DNA of 64,000 nucleotides from an uncultured Clostridia bacterium (GCA_947246685.1 CAMXSN010000005.1:28657-92656); one strand, 5' to 3'. Shown: positions 18,450-25,805, counted from the stretch's first letter. Numbers and translations: made by a program. The notes: generated by a model from the letters alone, not told the origin.

Positions 18450-19295
18450 TTATTTCGTTGCCGACATTTCTTCCAATATGCCGTAGGTGTTCTTGTAGGG
18501 TACTATATTTATCGTTCTCTTTTGTTGTAAGAACTTCGCTTCCTTGTGCGTAAACCAAGACCGCGCCCATTTCTCTCTCGTCGCACCGTTCTCGTCTTGA
18601 TACTTAACCTTAACGTAGCAAACTACCCATTTTAATACTTTGGTTACTTCGCCTTGTGACATGAACTCTGGATGTAGTAACATATCAATATCTTCATTGA
18701 TATATTTGGGGGAATCCTCATTAACTTTTTCAACAGTACTCACACCAACTTTTTTGCGTATCTTATAGTTTATCCAGCTTCTATAAATACCACGATAAAT
18801 TAATAAATACAAAGAGAATAAAACAGGAAGCATAGAAAAACAAGCAATAATTAAATCTTTTTCATAATCAACTGATAAATTACTTAAACTCCCATGTCTT
18901 GATTCAGAACTATTTGGATCAATGATTATAGTTGTTAAGGAACCAATTTTTGACTTGGCCATTTCTTCAGCATCGCTCGGCTTATTAGCACGATACACAT
19001 AAGCTGTTCCTCTATATTCCGTACCATCGTCAGAAATATAAGTGTATATTGTTACCCATCGCATATCGTATGACGTATGAGTCCCCATATTATTGCTGCT
19101 CTCCAAATATTTTGCTTCGGTAATTGTTGCTTCTACTTCTATTCCATTATTCAACCAGTACTCAAATTCAGAATTTATCGAATAGCAAGCCCACATTATT
19201 GCGCAAAGGATGATGCACCCGACTAACGCAACACCCAAGAGCATATTGATTAAAATTCTGCTCTTTCTTATTCCAATAACAGTTATGTTCTTCAT
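18450..19295 (-). CDS. DUF3592-like membrane protein, copy 3
   Basis: A 281-residue protein; the ATG at 19295 follows GGAG by five bases (an in-frame GTG lies six bases further up). Membrane segments are at about 17-40 and 150-172. The ectodomain is the longest of the array, with GIEVEATITEAKYLES and DGTEYRGTAYVYR. An extra acidic linker (NEDSPKYINEDIDMLLHPE) precedes the conserved C-terminal block. Eight bases separate it from copy 2 and twelve from copy 4, so the three are one transcription unit. Confidence 0.75.
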   Translation of the reverse strand: MKNITVIGIRKSRILINMLLGVALVGCIILCAIMWACYSINSEFEYWLNNGIEVEATITEAKYLESSNNMGTHTSYDMRWVTIYTYISDDGTEYRGTAYVYRANKPSDAEEMAKSKIGSLTTIIIDPNSSESRHGSLSNLSVDYEKDLIIACFSMLPVLFSLYLLIYRGIYRSWINYKIRKKVGVSTVEKVNEDSPKYINEDIDMLLHPEFMSQGEVTKVLKWVVCYVKVKYQDENGATREKWARSWFTHKEAKFLQQKRTINIVPYKNTYGILEEMSATK

Positions 19296-19307
19296 ACTCA
19301 CTCCGTG

Positions 19308-20078
19308 TTATTTCGATATGGACATTTCTTCCAATATGCCGTAGGTGTTTTTATAGGGTACGATAGTTATAATTTTCTTCTCTTGCAAGAACTTTGCTTC
19401 CTTGTGCGTAAACCAAGACTGCGCCCATTTTTCTCTCATTACGCTATTGTTGTCTTGATACTTAACTTTCACATAGCAAACTATCCATTTGCGAACTTTT
19501 GTTACTTCGCCTTGCGTAACGGTATTCGGTAGCGGCGTGTGAATAATTCTGTCGTTGTTATATGTGCTGCCGTAAACTTTCTTTTTGATTTTTTTATTCA
19601 TTACGTTGCGGTAGATACAACGATATATAAGTAAATACAATACAATGGGAACAGGAATACTCCAAATTATCGCAACTCTTAATGCTCGTTCATAATTAAA
19701 CGACGGCAAATGTTTATCACACCAATCGCTATTGGGATCAATATATATTTTTATCTTTTCACCCACTTCAGCTTTTGCTGTACTTTCATTAGTATGAACT
19801 GCTGCTCTTCCTTTATAAACAGTTCCCCACTCACTTTCGTATTCATAAATAGTAACCCAATTTTGCTTTTCCTTATTGCTCGATGAATAATCATAGCTGT
19901 AAGAAACTATTGTAGCTTCAACTTCAATAGCATTTTTACTAAGATATTTATATGTGTCCTGACTTGCATAATCAAACCACATAAAAATGAAGGTAATAAC
20001 GAAAGCAATAGCAACTAATATCAACAGCGCAGATATTAGAACTCTATTCTTTTTTATGCCTATATCTTTTTTATCCAT
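19308..20078 (-). CDS. DUF3592-like membrane protein, copy 4
   Basis: A 256-residue protein very like copy 1 at 14047 over its full length: the same MDxKDIGIKKNRV start, the same VMNKKIKKKVYGxTYNNDR linker and TVTQGEVTKV lead into the conserved tail. Two membrane segments at about 15-36 and 132-155. The tail has drifted (KYQDNNSVMREKWAQSWFTH), unlike the almost identical tails of copies 2 and 3. It is the promoter-proximal member of the array, divergent from the XRE-SdpI gene. Confidence 0.75.
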   Translation of the reverse strand: MDKKDIGIKKNRVLISALLILVAIAFVITFIFMWFDYASQDTYKYLSKNAIEVEATIVSYSYDYSSSNKEKQNWVTIYEYESEWGTVYKGRAAVHTNESTAKAEVGEKIKIYIDPNSDWCDKHLPSFNYERALRVAIIWSIPVPIVLYLLIYRCIYRNVMNKKIKKKVYGSTYNNDRIIHTPLPNTVTQGEVTKVRKWIVCYVKVKYQDNNSVMREKWAQSWFTHKEAKFLQEKKIITIVPYKNTYGILEEMSISK

Positions 20079-20091
20079 AGCTTCTCCTTGC

Positions 20092-20135
20092 TATTTCGCC
20101 GCCAACATTTCTTCCAAAATGCCGTAAGCATTTTT
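20092..20135 (-). pseudogene. 3' remnant of a fifth DUF3592-like gene
   Basis: The last 14 codons of the family survive here (NAYGILEEMLAAK then a stop), matching the ends of the four intact copies. The match stops abruptly at about 20135 where unrelated AT-rich DNA begins. It shows that the array has lost at least one member. Confidence 0.7.
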
Positions 20136-20248
20136 TAGCTTATTGTAAGTATAGCACTTTTTAATAGTAAACTCAACTACTACATATACAAAAAATATAC
20201 GGTTGCTCGTGCGCAAGTGATTGTGTCCTTGATAATTTCCGTAACATC

Positions 20249-20277
20249 TTTACTTATCCCGTTAAAAGTGGTATAAT
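20249..20277 (+). promoter_or_regulatory. Promoter of the XRE-SdpI gene
   Basis: TTTACT (20249-20254), a 17-bp spacer and TATAAT (20272-20277), giving a start near 20284, about 30 bases before the ATG. Confidence 0.7.
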
Positions 20278-20313
20278 CAAGTTGTATTAAGATTGACAGG
20301 TTGGAACTTTAAT

Positions 20314-20976
20314 ATGGAATTTTCCGAAAAACTTAAAATGCTACGAACACAAGCAAATTTAACGCAAAATGAGTTAGCCGATAAATTGTATATATCTCGA
20401 CAAGCGGTATCCAACTACGAGCAAGGTAGGGGCTATCCGTCAATAAACACATTAGTATCAATGTGCAAACTTTTCAATACAAGTTTGGACGATTTGCTAT
20501 CGAGCGGCGTAAGAAAAAGGTATATGCGGCAAGTCATCTTAACGGTAAGTTTGTTATTCCTTTCTATGGCATTAAGCATAGTCTGTATCTACATTGCAAC
20601 GATTAGAAGTTTGTCGGTCATACTTTATATGAGTAGCGGCATAGCAATTCATATTATTCCGTTTATGTGCTTGCTCGTATATTTGACATTTCAATATAGT
20701 CCGCCTAAAAAGGCAAATAAGTTTTTAGGTTATCGTACTAAAAGATCAATGTCGAATCAGCTAATGTGGGATTATTCGCAAACGTATTTCAGTATTCTAT
20801 ATGCAAGAGTAGCTTCTGTACTTTTGTGTCTGAATATAATACTGTCAATCATAACGCTGTTCGTTGAGTTTACTGCGTGCTTAATAATTTTGTGTTCTGT
20901 AATGTGCATCCACGCATTAAGTTTACTTATCCCGATTATATTTGTGGAAAGAAAATTAAAAAAGTTTTCTAATTAA
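20314..20976 (+). CDS. XRE regulator fused to an SdpI-like membrane domain
   Basis: A 220-residue protein from the ATG at 20314 (an in-frame TTG at 20293 is possible). Residues 5-60 are a classic Cro/CI helix-turn-helix (LRTQANLTQNELADKLYISR, QAVSNYEQG). Membrane segments follow at about 78-98, 105-128, 160-182 and 188-210. Between them is the SdpI-family motif KANKFLGYRTKRSMSNQLMW. SdpI in Bacillus senses and gives immunity to a peptide toxin, so this fusion may couple membrane sensing directly to DNA binding. It is divergent from the DUF3592 array, a possible target. No SdpC-like toxin is seen nearby. Confidence 0.82.
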   Translation: MEFSEKLKMLRTQANLTQNELADKLYISRQAVSNYEQGRGYPSINTLVSMCKLFNTSLDDLLSSGVRKRYMRQVILTVSLLFLSMALSIVCIYIATIRSLSVILYMSSGIAIHIIPFMCLLVYLTFQYSPPKKANKFLGYRTKRSMSNQLMWDYSQTYFSILYARVASVLLCLNIILSIITLFVEFTACLIILCSVMCIHALSLLIPIIFVERKLKKFSN

Positions 20977-20977
20977 A

Positions 20978-21006
20978 GTACCGCAACGGAAATCCCGTTG
21001 CGGTAC
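20978..21006 (+). terminator. Strong hairpin after the XRE-SdpI gene
   Basis: GTACCGCAACGG and CCGTTGCGGTAC form a perfect 12-bp stem just after the stop codon at 20976. No long T run follows, so it may act as an mRNA end stabiliser as much as a terminator. Confidence 0.6.
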
Positions 21007-21162
21007 TATATCAGGTCTGCACCACAACAATTTAAGACGTGGCTGAAACTCATACGGCTTACTATTGTTAACTCGGAATTTAATCGGAGACTCTTCGACC
21101 ATTGTATGCGTTGCTCACGGAAAACAATAAGGTTCTTATCACAGTGCGCCTTGATACCAAAA

Positions 21163-21630
21163 TTATGTAAACAAATTTACGATGCGTTTGTGCTTTTTAA
21201 TTGCATACCGATATGTCTTGTATGCGCCGCTGTTTTCTCTCTCCTCTACCCAAAATAAAATCAAATCGCTTTGGTCTATCATTGCAAGGTTACGATAATA
21301 AATTGCCGTGTACCAATAATCAAAATCCTTTGTCGGACACTCCAACGCTTCATACTCTTTTCGAACAAACCAACTCGGCGGCTTTCGCAACTGTTTGTCG
21401 AGCGCAAAACAAAACACTCTCTTTATATTGAGTTGTGGATTGGCGTTTTTCTTTTCGGTTACAAGGTCATAGCACAAATCGTCAAAATCACTTCTTCCGC
21501 CGAACAGAAAAATTCTCACGTCGTCCGCTACTGCCCTGTCGATTTCTATTCTCGTTCTTGCTGTCAGTTCGTCCGTTATCTCAACATCTGAATGTCCGAA
21601 ACAAGAACAAGTTTTTTCAACTGTGAACAT
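21163..21630 (-). CDS. SLOG-fold (DUF1273-like) nucleotide-binding protein
   Basis: A 155-residue protein from the ATG at 21630. It begins with a CSCFGHSDVE strand-loop, followed by RIFLFGGRSDFDDLCYDLV, the glycine-rich ligand-binding pattern of SLOG/DprA-like Rossmann proteins, and ends with DLILFWVEERENSGAYKTYRY. Such proteins bind nucleotides or nucleotide-derived ligands and are common in mobile DNA. Its ATG lies directly after the T tract of an intrinsic terminator (21631-21664), so expression must depend on read-through or on control of the leader RNA. No other Shine-Dalgarno is evident. Confidence 0.75.
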   Translation of the reverse strand: MFTVEKTCSCFGHSDVEITDELTARTRIEIDRAVADDVRIFLFGGRSDFDDLCYDLVTEKKNANPQLNIKRVFCFALDKQLRKPPSWFVRKEYEALECPTKDFDYWYTAIYYRNLAMIDQSDLILFWVEERENSGAYKTYRYAIKKHKRIVNLFT

Positions 21631-21837
21631 AAAAAAGATGCCGCCCTCTTGCGAGAGCGACACCATAGCATACACATCTCGCGTAGTTGCGACACCACAT
21701 AAAACTCGACCTCAAGGTAAACCTCTCTGTACAAAGCCTGCGATAGTGTATTGCTACCTATTTTAAGCCTTGCACAAAGCATAACAAAATATACCTTTGG
21801 TGAGATCGAGTCCAAAGGTTGTTTTATATGATGTCGC
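21631..21837 (-). ncRNA. Pseudoknotted structured RNA ending in an intrinsic terminator
   Basis: About 207 nt from the predicted start to the T tract. In the RNA: (1) CCTTTGG and CCAAAGG close a hairpin (21796-21816) with loop ACTCGATCTCA; (2) that loop pairs with downstream TGAGGTCGAG, making a pseudoknot; (3) ATATAAAAC at the 5' end pairs with GTTTTATGTG; (4) a 12-bp stem with a GCAA tetraloop is followed by TTTTTT. This could be a free-standing RNA or a leader regulating the SLOG gene. Size and layout recall the raiA RNA class, but I could not confirm membership. Confidence 0.7.
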
Positions 21838-21843
21838 ATTGCT

Positions 21844-21872
21844 ATTATAGCACAATCAGTAGAAAATATCAA
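21844..21872 (-). promoter_or_regulatory. Promoter of the structured RNA
   Basis: On the minus strand TTGATA (21872-21867), 17 bp, TATAAT (21849-21844); start predicted near 21837. Confidence 0.8.
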
Positions 21873-21890
21873 GAATTATCAAAGAGAGAA

Positions 21891-21920
21891 ATGAAAAAGC
21901 CGCTACATAAAGTAACGGCT
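21891..21920 (-). terminator. Repeated terminator hairpin, copy 1
   Basis: On the minus strand GCCGTTAC and GTAGCGGC form a stem followed by TTTTTC. The same module is repeated at 22605-22634. Confidence 0.6.
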
Positions 21921-22046
21921 TCCCATTTATCTAATTACATATTTTTTTCTACGCTAAATTGAAATTTATCTTACAGCATAATACCATATTACCCAAGAGC
22001 CAACAAAGCGCATACAATGTAATATATCTCTAAAAGGAATTTGACT

Positions 22047-22466
22047 ATGAAAAGACTATTACTATGCTTTGTGAGTGTTCTCTTATTATTTGTAACGGTA
22101 ACGGGGTGTTCGTCCGATAAGAATACCTATGTTGTCAAAAAGGTAATGATTGACGTGAACGGCGAAGCGATCTTACGCGATATTGACAAAGACACGTTGG
22201 AAGAATATACGGGTGTCGCTAATGCAATAAATAGCCTCGGAACCAAAATAGTTGTTAAAGACAATGAAGTGATATTCAACGGAAGCGAAACTGAAAATTT
22301 AAAAGGCATAATAATAGATTATGACGAAGAATACGACGAATATTATATAAAATTTCCAGAGCTACCCCCAGTCATATATAAAGGCTCAAAGGTCTTTGAT
22401 AATGAAATCTATATATATATTCCAATTCAAAAAACACTCTCTTATCTGATTTTTGAAAAGAAATAA
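22047..22466 (+). CDS. Small lipoprotein, unknown function
   Basis: A 139-residue protein; the ATG at 22047 has AAAGGA upstream (a TTG six bases earlier is in frame). It has a lipoprotein signal peptide (MKRLLLCFVSVLLLF, then VTGC lipobox). The mature part is acidic and beta-rich (DYDEEYDEYYIKF) and not recognised. Together with the two lipoproteins at 14927 and 15484, the cargo region encodes three different anchored exoproteins. A candidate promoter on the opposite strand at 22562-22590 would transcribe toward it. Confidence 0.65.
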   Translation: MKRLLLCFVSVLLLFVTVTGCSSDKNTYVVKKVMIDVNGEAILRDIDKDTLEEYTGVANAINSLGTKIVVKDNEVIFNGSETENLKGIIIDYDEEYDEYYIKFPELPPVIYKGSKVFDNEIYIYIPIQKTLSYLIFEKK

Positions 22467-22507
22467 AGGTAATAGCTTTCTAATCAATCTAATGTAAGTG
22501 TTTATAA

Positions 22508-22530
22508 AAGCCGAGATAATCTCTTGGCTT
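22508..22530 (+). terminator. Hairpin after the 22047 lipoprotein gene
   Basis: AAGCCGAGA and TCTCTTGGCTT form a stem with a three-base loop followed by a weak pyrimidine tail. Confidence 0.5.
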
Positions 22531-22535
22531 CTTAC

Positions 22536-22573
22536 GCTAAATTACTGTTTATCGCATAATCATTATAGCAAAA
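22536..22573 (-). repeat. Duplicated promoter-leader fragment
   Basis: GCTAAATTACTGTTTATCG and the nearby CATTATAGCAAAA match the GNAT promoter region at 16627-16663. On the minus strand it keeps TATAAT and a -35-like TTGCTT, but no gene follows in that direction. It is either a relic of a deleted gene or an antisense promoter facing the lipoprotein gene. Confidence 0.6.
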
Positions 22574-22604
22574 TTAGAGAGTAAAAGCAAGAAAAACGGA
22601 CAAT

Positions 22605-22634
22605 GAAAAAGCCGCTACACAAAGTAACGGCTTT
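22605..22634 (-). terminator. Repeated terminator hairpin, copy 2
   Basis: Minus-strand GCCGTTAC/GTAGCGGC stem then TTTTTC, matching copy 1 at 21891. It is well placed to stop transcription leaving the DUF3800 operon. Confidence 0.6.
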
Positions 22635-22668
22635 CGTTTAGTTGATGATATGCGTTAATACTATTTGG

Positions 22669-22827
22669 TCGATAGTTCAAATCCCGTTTTTAATTAAAAC
22701 AAGCAAAAAGACAGTAGTCAAAACCAAAAACAGCAGATTTTGCTCAAAACCACAATATATAGTACAATAAAGCCCGAAAACTTCCGTTTTCGGGCTTTAT
22801 GTTGTAGGACAGTATTTTCGTCCTACA
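22669..22827. repeat. Element-end direct repeat, copy A (attachment-site arm)
   Basis: A segment of about 160 bp closely matching 27507-27668. Shared blocks in order: GTTCAAATCC (T-loop-like), AAAGACAGTAGTCAAAACC, AACCACAATATATAGTA, the hairpin AAAGCCCGAAAAC/GTTTTCGGGCTTT (also a terminator) and the inverted repeat GTAGGAC-N9-GTCCTAC. Copy A ends at a decayed tRNA-like 3' end, copy B at intact tRNA-Thr. The natural reading is that both are the conserved end of elements inserted in the same site. Confidence 0.8.
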
Positions 22828-22870
22828 AAGATGCTACACCAAGCAAGTTTTGAACTGACGATGTTGTTTT
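22828..22870 (-). pseudogene. Decayed tRNA 3'-end fragment beside repeat A
   Basis: Directly after copy A the minus strand has a short GTTCAAAAC T-loop-like core between arms that no longer pair well, ending in GTAGC as tRNA-Thr does. It aligns in position with the 3' part of tRNA-Thr at copy B. No D-arm or anticodon arm follows. Confidence 0.5.
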
Positions 22871-22960
22871 TAAATCATTTTTTTTATCAAAAATCGCCAT
22901 TTTTCACGCTAATATTCGTCTGTTTTAAGCCTTTTTTAGTATTTTCCAAGCCCTTAAAAT

Positions 22961-22986
22961 TTGGACAGTATTTTTGTCCTACAAAC
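22961..22986. repeat. Third, short copy of the element-end hairpin
   Basis: TTGGACAGTATTTTTGTCCTAC followed by AAAC repeats the terminal hairpin block of copies A and B (GGACAGTATTTTCGTCCTACAAA). It lies between copy A and the DUF3800 gene and may mark a further decayed junction. Confidence 0.6.
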
Positions 22987-23002
22987 CTTTTTGCTTACGT
23001 TT

Positions 23003-24517
23003 TTATAATATTTTTGCATAATAGCATTGATCAAGATAACCGAATTCCACTTCACTTGGGAAAAAGTTCCCACCAGCATTTGAAAAAGCAACCATAGTAA
23101 ATGCCCAATCGGACAACTCATTGGGTAACAATAAACACTGTGCCTGTTCATCTTTATATATTGTAACACAAGGCTGCTCATTGTTCCCAAAAAAGCCTAC
23201 TGATAAAACTCTATATACTACTCCTCGTTCTTTGTTTGATTTAAGTTTAGGAATATCTAAATTTCCTTGCCGTGTATAATCAAAGTAACATTTAGCCCCA
23301 CGTTGATTATAATAATACTCTTTATCATTTGGTGAAATTGGTTCTATTGGAAGTTTCGAATGCATTCTCGTGAAATAATCGTTTAAATTTGCAACAGCCA
23401 AATAGTTTAACAGCACCTTATGTTCTTCAACCGTTTTCTCTTTATAATCCTGAATATTTTTAAACCCGGAAAAATAATTCAATAGACAAATGAAGTATAA
23501 AAATGAATCAGCGTAGTTTCCTGAAAAAGACTTATACCAAGCATCATTTTGATTAACGATTATTTGCTTAAACATTTTGTATAAGTTTAATTTGTTCTCA
23601 TCAATATTAAACCATTCGTTAGAAAGTAGCTTTAACTTTTTTGCTTCTTCATGTGAAGTATATTTTAAATCAAACACTATGTTTTTCAAAAACTTTGACA
23701 CTAATCCGGCAAGCATATCTGCAATACGAATACCCGCCGAATTTTTTGAATCTTCTTCATAAGCATCTTTAATTCCAATCCGTTTGGCAGCATAAAGAGT
23801 TTTTCCGTTCCCTTCCCTGTCTATGGTCAAACTATACTCTTCAATTCCCTTTTCCGTTAAATACTTTTTGAATCCGATAAACGCAATACCATAATCCCAA
23901 TCAATTACAAACCGCTCCTTATAGTCATCTAATAAAAGTAATGCCTGTTGAAAAGCACTCGTTTCCATTTGTTTATGCTGAACATCTTGATTAGCTACGA
24001 TTCTTTGTTGCATAAATTTTTTAAGCTCATTAACTAAACTGCCGTCATTTTTATATATAGCTTCAAAAACATTTCGCGGTTCATTCATAACTAATATTTT
24101 AGTGATAGTATATCTTAAGCTATCCATATCGAATAATGGAAAGTTCAGATAATCGCCAAACAATTGATTTATTACATACTCAATTTTATTGAAAGCAGAA
24201 TAATATATGTATAAATTATTATCTATAACAAAATTAAAATATTCGGTCAACATTGAAACAGTAAGCTTATCTAAGCTTGCAAACCCATGTTTAATGTGCT
24301 TAGGTCTTATAATTTCACTTTTCATTTCCGCAACAGTAAATTTCGCTTTGTATGCACTTTCAAAGCATAAATAATTATTTAATATTTCATTAGCTTTATT
24401 CTCATTAAAACCCACAATAACACTTACGAAGTCATGCTCATAATTTGCGGATAGAACTGTTTCTTTGTTTATTTTACGGCTATGCGCCGATTCATCATAA
24501 AAAAACACGTATGACAT
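23003..24517 (-). CDS. Long DUF3800-family protein (candidate RNase H-fold nuclease)
   Basis: A 504-residue protein; GGGAG precedes the ATG at 24517 by about six bases. It opens with YVFFYDESAHSRK, the Asp-Glu-Ser signature of DUF3800, has a central LTIDREGNGKT acidic strand, and a RIADMLAGLVSKF helix near residue 270, matching the family's IQxADxxAG end motif. Known DUF3800 proteins are about 250 residues with an RNase H-like fold. Here an extra C-terminal region of some 220 residues follows with a VVYRVLSVGFFGNNEQPC beta segment of unknown nature. It is the third gene of a coupled operon, eleven bases after the HEPN gene, and is the likely effector or processing nuclease. Confidence 0.78.
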   Translation of the reverse strand: MSYVFFYDESAHSRKINKETVLSANYEHDFVSVIVGFNENKANEILNNYLCFESAYKAKFTVAEMKSEIIRPKHIKHGFASLDKLTVSMLTEYFNFVIDNNLYIYYSAFNKIEYVINQLFGDYLNFPLFDMDSLRYTITKILVMNEPRNVFEAIYKNDGSLVNELKKFMQQRIVANQDVQHKQMETSAFQQALLLLDDYKERFVIDWDYGIAFIGFKKYLTEKGIEEYSLTIDREGNGKTLYAAKRIGIKDAYEEDSKNSAGIRIADMLAGLVSKFLKNIVFDLKYTSHEEAKKLKLLSNEWFNIDENKLNLYKMFKQIIVNQNDAWYKSFSGNYADSFLYFICLLNYFSGFKNIQDYKEKTVEEHKVLLNYLAVANLNDYFTRMHSKLPIEPISPNDKEYYYNQRGAKCYFDYTRQGNLDIPKLKSNKERGVVYRVLSVGFFGNNEQPCVTIYKDEQAQCLLLPNELSDWAFTMVAFSNAGGNFFPSEVEFGYLDQCYYAKIL

Positions 24518-24528
24518 ACCTAACTCCC

Positions 24529-25182
24529 CTATACTCTAATTTCTCTGCCAAACAACTCTAATTTCTCTGCACAGGCGTTTATAGAAGTTGTAAACCCTTG
24601 TCTAAACTCACTTGGAAGCAAGCATTTCAAATTGATAATATTGTGTTTTAAGGTGCTATCCACTACACCATCAACCGAGCATTTATTATAGCTTTCCGCA
24701 AATAAGAAATTATGATGTCCTACTTTATTTCTTAAGACTCGCATTGCATCCAAATTTAATTGTAATAAATTTAATTCATATATAGTTGCAAATATACTTT
24801 TATTAGCCAAAACCATCTCATTAAGCTCTTTTAGCGTCAACTGTTCCAACGTAAGCGATACGGAGCTGTACTGCGCTTGTTTATTCTTAAATCGTGCTGT
24901 TTTAACCAACTTATTTTCATTATCTTCAAATTCATTTCCAAGACATGCACGTAAAAACTCTTCTACCATAGACAGATATATATACAAAGCATCTCTTAAC
25001 CGTTTATCATATCGATATAAATCGGATACTTTTTTATAAGTAGGCTTTTTTTCTGCAACTTTGCAATAATCTATTACACGACGATATTGAACTATTCCTT
25101 TCAAAGCTATATACTTTCGAGCTTCGGCTCTTTCCTCTGAATTTTTATAAACCATCTCTTCCATTAATTCGTTCGGATTCAT
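24529..25182 (-). CDS. Abi-like HEPN-domain protein (candidate RNase toxin)
   Basis: A 217-residue all-helical protein. Near residues 65-85 is YIYLSMVEEFLRACLGNEF and near 150 is LRNKVGHHN, an R-x4-H HEPN motif in the setting typical of Abi_2/AbiF-like abortive-infection proteins. HEPN proteins with this motif are usually metal-independent RNases. Its ATG overlaps the stop codon of the nucleotidyltransferase gene (TAATG), a strong sign of translational coupling. By analogy with MNT-HEPN toxin-antitoxin pairs, the partner may hold it inactive by nucleotidyl transfer. Active-site residues are intact. Confidence 0.75.
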   Translation of the reverse strand: MNPNELMEEMVYKNSEERAEARKYIALKGIVQYRRVIDYCKVAEKKPTYKKVSDLYRYDKRLRDALYIYLSMVEEFLRACLGNEFEDNENKLVKTARFKNKQAQYSSVSLTLEQLTLKELNEMVLANKSIFATIYELNLLQLNLDAMRVLRNKVGHHNFLFAESYNKCSVDGVVDSTLKHNIINLKCLLPSEFRQGFTTSINACAEKLELFGREIRV

Positions 25183-25805
25183 TACCGCTTACCCCCATAA
25201 TTATTTACTTCCTCAATAAATATCGCACATGAAGCTATACGTTGATCTTTGGGTTTGGTCCTCTCTTTTATTTTTCTCTCAACAACTTTATCAATGATTG
25301 AATTCTGCGCCCTATAATCTAACGAACGAAATCTTTGATATGTACAACTGTTACGGTTAGGCAATTTATTCCAAACATAATTATTATCTTGACTACGACG
25401 CGTTATATAAGATTCGGCTTTATCTTCCATAACAATAGCGAAATCAAAACTAAATTTTTCGTTATCTACTGTAAATTTTCCGCTATTATCCGAAACTCGG
25501 ACTGTAATAACAGAAGTTGAATTTTCTACTTTTTCATTTGCATTTTTTAATGCATTAAAAGTAGCAAAAAAATCTTTGCGAACAGTATCGGCATCAAAGC
25601 ATTTACAATTACAAGTCAAAATAAGTTGGTAATCCATATCGTAAACTCCGTTATCGTCGCACACAACAGCGTTATAACGTGCAGAACCAACCAATCTAGG
25701 ATCTATTCTATATTTCGGTTTAAGCCTTTTCTGCAATTCACGAACAATTTTTAAAGCTCGTGCGTTGGCAACTTTTCTTTCTTTTTTTGATACAAATCTT
25801 ATCAT
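25182..25805 (-). CDS. Nucleotidyltransferase-fold protein (MNT/CD-NTase-like)
   Basis: A 207-residue protein; AAAGGA precedes the ATG at 25805. The Pol-beta nucleotidyltransferase motif is clear: LVGSARYNAVV, then VYDMDYQLIL (the D-x-D pair), then a third acid in KFSFDFAIVM. The full metal triad is present, so it should be active. It starts the three-gene operon. It could be (a) the antitoxin of an MNT-HEPN pair that modifies the downstream HEPN protein, or (b) a signal-making enzyme as in CBASS. The G-S to D-x-D spacing suits either. The first is favoured by direct coupling to a HEPN gene. Confidence 0.75.
   Translation of the reverse strand: MIRFVSKKERKVANARALKIVRELQKRLKPKYRIDPRLVGSARYNAVVCDDNGVYDMDYQLILTCNCKCFDADTVRKDFFATFNALKNANEKVENSTSVITVRVSDNSGKFTVDNEKFSFDFAIVMEDKAESYITRRSQDNNYVWNKLPNRNSCTYQRFRSLDYRAQNSIIDKVVERKIKERTKPKDQRIASCAIFIEEVNNYGGKR

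Larger units (their letters stand above)
1..22827. mobile_element. Right-hand part of an integrative conjugative element plus cargo
   Basis: Methylase-helicase giant protein, small HTH proteins, sigma-like factor, Com-like zinc ribbon and LexA-type repressor are a conserved ICE control and DNA-processing set. They are followed by accessory genes with lower GC and many small intergenic repeats. The proposed end is the 160-bp repeat (22669-22827) beside a decayed tRNA 3' end. Relaxase, coupling protein, type IV secretion genes and integrase are not in the window and would have to lie to the left. The exact boundary is inferred. Confidence 0.7.

Noticed and set aside
18442..18570. N-terminal extension of the 17689 membrane protein (MGAVLVYAQGSEVL...)
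   Set aside because: It overlaps the coding end of the next DUF3592 copy in another frame; the ATG at 18441 has a good Shine-Dalgarno.
21576..21872. A 98-codon frame on the minus strand over the SLOG leader
   Set aside because: The stretch is explained by a structured RNA with promoter, pseudoknot and terminator; the frame has no Shine-Dalgarno.
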